From contig NZ_RQXT01000041.1 in the NCBI RefSeq assembly GCF_003863365.1, positions 1 through 64,000 on the forward strand: a DNA stretch of 64,000 bases, given 5' to 3'. Positions within the stretch are counted from its first letter, which is position 1; each line of letters opens with the position of its first letter. Positions 60,431 through 64,000 of this stretch are shown here, piece by piece. A model generated the notes under the pieces. That model worked only from the letters and a program-made list of their open reading frames with translations, had not been told where the DNA came from and did no database searches. The position numbers were made by a program, and so were the translations under genes. This stretch comes from Mesorhizobium tamadayense (lineage in GTDB: Bacteria > Pseudomonadota > Alphaproteobacteria > Rhizobiales > Rhizobiaceae).

Positions 60431-61849
60431 ATGCGGCGGTTCAAAGGTTTCGTTCGTGGGGTGGACGGCCTTACCCGGGATCGCGGAGGCAATTTCGCGG
60501 TTCTGTTCGGGGCTGTCGCATCGGTCCTGGCGCTGGGGGTGGGATTTGCGGTCAATATCTCGCAGCTCTACAATGCGAGGTCGAGCCTGCAGAGCGTCGT
60601 CGACGCGGCTGTGACCTCGACGGCACGCGATCTCACCCTCGGCGTCATCAAGGAAGCCGATGCCAAAGCATCGGTGCAGGCATTTCTCGATGCCAACAGC
60701 GCGGCCGGTATCCTGCAGGCCAACCAGATCGTGCTCGACAAGCTCACGATCAACAGGACCGCGAAGACCGTGCAGGCGGACGTGCATGCCGATATCGGCC
60801 TCTATTTCCCGCTCTTCAGCGTCGGCGACATGCAGCGCGTAACCACGTCGACCACCGCTCTCTATTCGGACAAGAAGATCGAAGTGGCGATGATGCTCGA
60901 CATCACCGGCTCGATGGCGCCCAACTGGCGCTCCAAGACGGACAAGATCGGTGACCTGAAGGCCGCCGCGTCGCAAACCGTCGAAGATCTTCTGAAACAG
61001 AACCGGGATCCCGGCGATCCACGGATTCGGGTCGCGATCGTCCCCTATGCCGAGGCCGTCAACACCGGCGGCCTCGCCGATACCGTCTTCGTCGAGGCTG
61101 AGGGCGGACCAAAGGTGCCGCCGCCGATCGATACACCGCTTTCCGTTTCCGTGACAACGGCGACCGACAAGTGCGCCACCGAGCGCAAGGACAAAGACGG
61201 CTATGCCGATTATTCGTCCGACGGCCCCTATACGCTACGCCAGGACAACAAGGGCAAGACCTATCAGGCGAAGGTCAACCGCGACTACCGCATGAAGGTA
61301 TGCCCCACAGCAGCTCTCGTTCCACTGACGGCCGATATGAGCCGACTGCTCACGGCAATCGATCATTTCCAAGCCGCAGGCGTGACCGCCGGCGGCATTG
61401 CCGTGCAATGGGGCTACTACATGCTCTCGCCGTCGTGGCGCTCGGCAATCGCCGACGCCTGCCTGGGTGCCGGTCCGACCAATTTCGATCAGAAAAAAGT
61501 GGCCAAGATCGCCATCTTGATGACGGACGGCCAGTTTAACACCGCCTTTGCCCGCAGTCGCGGCGCGTCACGATCGCAAGACCAAGGCCAGGTGTCGCGC
61601 TCCAATGCCGAAGCCATCTGCGAGAACATGAAGCGCGACGGCATCGAGGTCTTCACCATCGGCTTCGATCTCAACGACCCGTCGATGACAACCACCGAGA
61701 GGGATCAGGCGAAGTCAGTGCTCAAGGATTGCTCCACCGACGACAGCTCCTCGCTGAAGCATTACTACGAGGCCGCCAACGGGGCGGAACTGTCAGACGC
61801 TTTCGGCGCGATCACCCGCAACATCGAGAACCTCACCATCAACCGCTGA
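60431..61849 (+). CDS. TadG-like pilus-assembly protein with VWA domain
   Basis: A 472-residue membrane protein. N-terminal TadE/TadG-type segment: basic MRRFKGFVRG, then RDRGGNFAVLFGAVASVLAL and a single helix (about residues 24-45) with YNARSSLQSVVDAAVTSTAR after it. From about residue 150 a VWA domain with metal-site motif MMLDITGSMA, a later LMTDGQFNT and IEVFTIGFDLND. It is anchored facing the periplasm and may act in Flp/Tad pilus or adhesin assembly. No other tad genes are near. Preceded by a CtrA box. Confidence 0.85.
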   Translation: MRRFKGFVRGVDGLTRDRGGNFAVLFGAVASVLALGVGFAVNISQLYNARSSLQSVVDAAVTSTARDLTLGVIKEADAKASVQAFLDANSAAGILQANQIVLDKLTINRTAKTVQADVHADIGLYFPLFSVGDMQRVTTSTTALYSDKKIEVAMMLDITGSMAPNWRSKTDKIGDLKAAASQTVEDLLKQNRDPGDPRIRVAIVPYAEAVNTGGLADTVFVEAEGGPKVPPPIDTPLSVSVTTATDKCATERKDKDGYADYSSDGPYTLRQDNKGKTYQAKVNRDYRMKVCPTAALVPLTADMSRLLTAIDHFQAAGVTAGGIAVQWGYYMLSPSWRSAIADACLGAGPTNFDQKKVAKIAILMTDGQFNTAFARSRGASRSQDQGQVSRSNAEAICENMKRDGIEVFTIGFDLNDPSMTTTERDQAKSVLKDCSTDDSSSLKHYYEAANGAELSDAFGAITRNIENLTINR

Positions 61850-61867
61850 CCGTTCACAGATCAGACC

Positions 61868-61912
61868 GCAAAAAGGAAAAGGCCGCCGCTTCTCGACGAA
61901 GCAGGCGGCCTT
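61868..61912 (-). terminator. Intrinsic terminator of a minus-strand transcript
   Basis: Arms AAGGCCGCC (61879-61887) and GGCGGCCTT (61904-61912), extended by GCTTC/GAAGC and closed by a TCGAC loop. In the minus direction the hairpin is followed by TTTTCCTTTTTGCGG, a proper U-rich tract; in the plus direction the flank is TTCCGTGTTT, weaker. It probably stops the small transcript from 62.1 kb and may also end the TadG-like mRNA. Confidence 0.7.
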
Positions 61913-61981
61913 CCGTGTTTCCGTCCATGACGCGGCTCCTGGCGGCGACCCCTTCGGGTCACCTGCCGCGCGTCTCGCGTC

Positions 61982-62053
61982 TTAACGGGAAGACTGCTTC
62001 CCGGAAGTGCAATCCGCTGAGCTCACGTTATGGAAAACGAAATCACTCGACAT
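61982..62053 (-). CDS. Putative 23-residue peptide
   Basis: Begins MSSDFVFHNV and ends GKQSSR, rich in Ser with one Cys. It is preceded by one of the strongest possible ribosome-binding sites (AAGGAGGTGATCC) three bases before ATG. The stop codon abuts the base of the next hairpin. Codon statistics cannot be judged at this length; the case rests on the Shine-Dalgarno and the orderly layout up to a terminator. Confidence 0.4.
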   Translation of the reverse strand: MSSDFVFHNVSSADCTSGKQSSR

Positions 62054-62256
62054 CGGATCACCTCCTTTCGGTTTGTTGAACACGCCATCATGATGGGGTG
62101 CGTCGCAGCAAAAGACAAGATGACGTCACGGAATGGCCGTGCCTCGGGTGGGAAATCATCTTCCCCCGGTGTTTTTGTGCAACAGATCGGGATTGCGGAC
62201 CACGGGCCGGTGGACGACAGTGGCCTGGGGCGGGTTGGACGTATCGGGAGGTGGGA

Positions 62257-63525
62257 GTGGACGCTGCCGACAGAGCCGCGCGGATCGTACGAAGGGTCGT
62301 CGAGACGCTGAAGCCGGGTTTCGCGGTCAAGCTTTGGACCGGCGAGCGGATCGGCCCCGCCGACGGCCCGGTGCTCGCCATCAACGACCAGGACATCGTC
62401 TGGCAACTGGTTCGCCGGCCGGCCTTCTCGACGCTGGTCGAGATGTGGATTTCAAAGACCGTCGACATCGAAGAGGGCTCACTGTTCGATTTCTACGCCA
62501 TGCCTTCGCAAGGCAAGCTCAAGACGAAGCTCAAATCGCTGCCCAAGCTGGCAATCCTGCGCGACCTGCCAATGGTGTTGTTTTCGCGGAAACAGATGAC
62601 GGCGCGCGGCGATCTCTCCGGGCGTAACCCTTATGTCAGCGGATCGAACAAGGAGGCGATCCAGCATCATTACGACATCTCGAATGCCTTCTACCGGCTC
62701 TTCCTCGACGAGCGCATGGTCTACAGCTGCGGCTACTTCCAGGATTTCGCCAACGGCATCGACCAGGCGCAAGTCGACAAGCTCGACCATATCTGCCGCA
62801 AGCTCAGGATGAAGCCGGGCGAAAGGCTGCTCGACATCGGCTGCGGCTGGGGCGCCATGCTCATCCATGCGGCGAAGAACTATGGTGTCGTCGGCCACGG
62901 CGTTTCGCTGTCGCAGGCCCAGACGGACCTTGCCCGCGAGCGCATTCGCGCCGAGGGGCTGGAGGATCGCATCACCATCGAGATAAAGTCCTATGCCGAG
63001 CTCTCCGGCACCTTCGACAAGATCTCGTCGATCGGCATGTTCGAGCATCTCGGGCTAGCCAACCACGCTGCCTACTTCTCGGCCGTCCACCGCTTGCTGA
63101 AGCCCGGCGGTATTTATCTGCACCACGCCATCACGAGGCGCAGCAAGGGCGACATCAGGAAGACATTGCGCAAGGGGCCGGAATACAAGGCGCTTATCAA
63201 GTACATCTTCCCCGGCGGCGAGCTCGACACGATCGGCATGACGCTCGGCAATCTCGAAGCGCATGGCTTCCTGGTCCATGATGTGGAGAACCTGCGCGAG
63301 CATTATCAGCGCACCTGCCGCCTGTGGGCGGAGCGTCTCGCCGCGCGCTTCGACGAGGCGATCGCCGAGGTGGGCGAGGCGAAGGCGCGGCTCTGGCTGC
63401 TCTATCTCGCCGGCTGCTCGATCGCCTTCGAACGCGCCTCGGCGCAGATTTTCCAGACCGTCGCCACCAAGCGCGCGCGTGGCCCGAGCGGTCTGCCGCC
63501 GACGCGGGCGGATTTGTATCGATAG
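62257..63525 (+). CDS. cfa: Cyclopropane-fatty-acyl-phospholipid synthase family protein
   Basis: A 422-residue SAM-dependent methyltransferase adding a methylene bridge to unsaturated phospholipid acyl chains. SAM motif I ERLLDIGCGWGAMLIHAAK at about 188-206, then GVSLSQAQTDLARERI, SIGMFEHLG and the catalytic-domain IQHHYDISNAFYRLFLDERM with YSCGYF. Start GTG 62257 is chosen because GGGAGG lies seven bases before it; long in-frame upstream sequence is not coding in style. It typically acts at the inner membrane under acid or stationary-phase stress. Divergent from the small transcript. Confidence 0.92.
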   Translation: MDAADRAARIVRRVVETLKPGFAVKLWTGERIGPADGPVLAINDQDIVWQLVRRPAFSTLVEMWISKTVDIEEGSLFDFYAMPSQGKLKTKLKSLPKLAILRDLPMVLFSRKQMTARGDLSGRNPYVSGSNKEAIQHHYDISNAFYRLFLDERMVYSCGYFQDFANGIDQAQVDKLDHICRKLRMKPGERLLDIGCGWGAMLIHAAKNYGVVGHGVSLSQAQTDLARERIRAEGLEDRITIEIKSYAELSGTFDKISSIGMFEHLGLANHAAYFSAVHRLLKPGGIYLHHAITRRSKGDIRKTLRKGPEYKALIKYIFPGGELDTIGMTLGNLEAHGFLVHDVENLREHYQRTCRLWAERLAARFDEAIAEVGEAKARLWLLYLAGCSIAFERASAQIFQTVATKRARGPSGLPPTRADLYR

Positions 63526-63526
63526 C

Positions 63527-64000
63527 CTACACGAACCGCATCGGCGCGCCGACCTCGACCCGCGCCGGCCGGTCGACGGTGCAGTAGACGCCGATATTGC
63601 GGGCGTTGTAGCGGACCAGGTTGCGCAGGATGCCGGGATCGTTGTCGAAGCCGTCCTGGGCGATGATGGTGAAGCCGCAGCGGCGGCAAGGCTCAGAGAC
63701 GGTGAGCCGGAGATCGCCGACCGCGAGCTTGCGGCCGATCCATTCCGTCTCCGGGAAGGAGCCTTCGACGGGGTCCATATCGACGACGATGTTGGGACGG
63801 AAGCGGCGGGGATCGGGCATGCCTTCCGGATGCAGCGCCTTCAACCGGGCCAGCGAGGCGGTGGTCAGCAGGTGGATCGGCGCCCTGCTGTATCGTTCGA
63901 CGGTCAGCGGGCCAGAATAGTCGGGCGCCGCGTTCTCGCGGAAGTAGGGCCGGATCGAGGCCTCGAAGCCCAGGAATCCGGAAACGACGCGGTCGCTTTC
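63527..64000 (-). CDS. MOSC-domain protein (5' end beyond window)
   Basis: The last 157 residues of a protein whose start lies right of 64000. N-terminal MOSC_N remnant (SGFLGFEASIRPYFRENAAP, HLLTTASLARL) and C-terminal MOSC domain with RRFRPNIVVDM, WIGRKLAVGDLRLTVSEPCR and CGFTIIAQDGF. These proteins resemble molybdenum-cofactor sulfurtransferase C-termini and the YcbX/mARC family of Mo-enzymes reducing N-hydroxylated compounds. Stop codon one base after the cfa stop, convergent. Confidence 0.88.
   Translation of the reverse strand, partial: ESDRVVSGFLGFEASIRPYFRENAAPDYSGPLTVERYSRAPIHLLTTASLARLKALHPEGMPDPRRFRPNIVVDMDPVEGSFPETEWIGRKLAVGDLRLTVSEPCRRCGFTIIAQDGFDNDPGILRNLVRYNARNIGVYCTVDRPARVEVGAPMRFV

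Larger units (their letters stand above)
61868..62070 (-). ncRNA. Candidate small RNA / leader-like transcript with peptide frame and hairpins
   Basis: Minus-strand order: a Shine-Dalgarno almost fully complementary to the 16S rRNA 3' end (GAAAGGAGGTGATCC, 62069-62055), a 23-codon frame, a structured hairpin whose GACGCG (61981-61976) and CGCGTC (61934-61929) arms enclose GGTGACCC-GAAG-GGGTCGCC, then an intrinsic terminator. No further gene lies downstream in this direction, so it looks like a self-contained transcript of about 200 bases. Promoter not securely identified. Confidence 0.45.

Noticed and set aside
62055..62069. GGATCACCTCCTTTC as an rRNA remnant
   Set aside because: It equals the 16S 3' end, but no other 16S sequence surrounds it; it is better explained as the complement of a strong Shine-Dalgarno on the minus strand.

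Overview
This window is chromosomal DNA from a high-GC alphaproteobacterium of the order Rhizobiales, most likely Mesorhizobium or a close Phyllobacteriaceae relative. The evidence is the ~1600-residue NAD-glutamate dehydrogenase, the htpX-rsmB-heparinase-purH order, the alphaproteobacterial curli chaperone CsgH, an exact CtrA box, and several families of rhizobial intergenic palindromes. There is no rRNA operon, CRISPR array, prophage or transposase. It reads as core chromosome with transport and stress modules rather than an island. The assignment to genus is inference.

Layout. 1-4.9 kb: a BMP-family (nucleoside-type) ABC importer, followed by a convergent SDR dehydrogenase. 6-9.6 kb: a 49-residue membrane protein, a luciferase-like oxidoreductase, an ECF sigma factor with a SnoaL-like tail beside a small monooxygenase, and an isochorismatase-type hydrolase. 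9.7-13.1 kb: a siderophore/haem-type ABC ATPase joined to exbB-exbD-tonB. 13.1-15.8 kb: an exported multicopper oxidase, a lipoprotein and a small secreted protein. 15.9-17.4 kb: a csgA-csgH-csgA curli-like cluster. Then come tRNA-Ala(CGC), yggT and a DUF167 gene.

18.9-26.6 kb is a divergent carbohydrate-uptake locus: SDR, ATPase and RpiR regulator on the minus strand; binding protein, two permeases and an MlrC/M81 protein on the plus strand. 26.8-32.1 kb holds an M3 oligopeptidase, an NTF2-like protein, beta-carbonic anhydrase, a DUF429 protein, pdxY and a small membrane protein. 32.2-36 kb holds lemA with two TPM-domain genes, a GNAT acetyltransferase and ppa. A TetR/MFS pair shares a well-defined promoter-operator at 37.3 kb. 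A PhoD-type phosphatase, typA, a DUF1062 protein and a YciI protein follow. Next is an AhpD/CMD-family gene broken by two compensating frameshifts, then NAD-glutamate dehydrogenase and a UMF1-type transporter. The minus-strand block htpX-rsmB-heparinase-purH is divergent from an SDHAF4-like gene. The window ends with a HAD phosphatase, a transglutaminase-like protein, a TadG-like VWA protein behind a CtrA box, a candidate small RNA/peptide gene, cyclopropane fatty-acid synthase and a truncated MOSC gene.

Intergenic spaces are crowded with palindromic repeats. At least four families recur, in copies of about 45-180 bp. One family keeps a common core while its outer stems change in a complementary way. 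The most interesting items are the curli-like cluster without secretion genes, the minus-strand transcript near 62.0 kb with a near-perfect Shine-Dalgarno and a 23-residue reading frame, the CtrA box before the TadG-like gene, and the covarying hairpin family.
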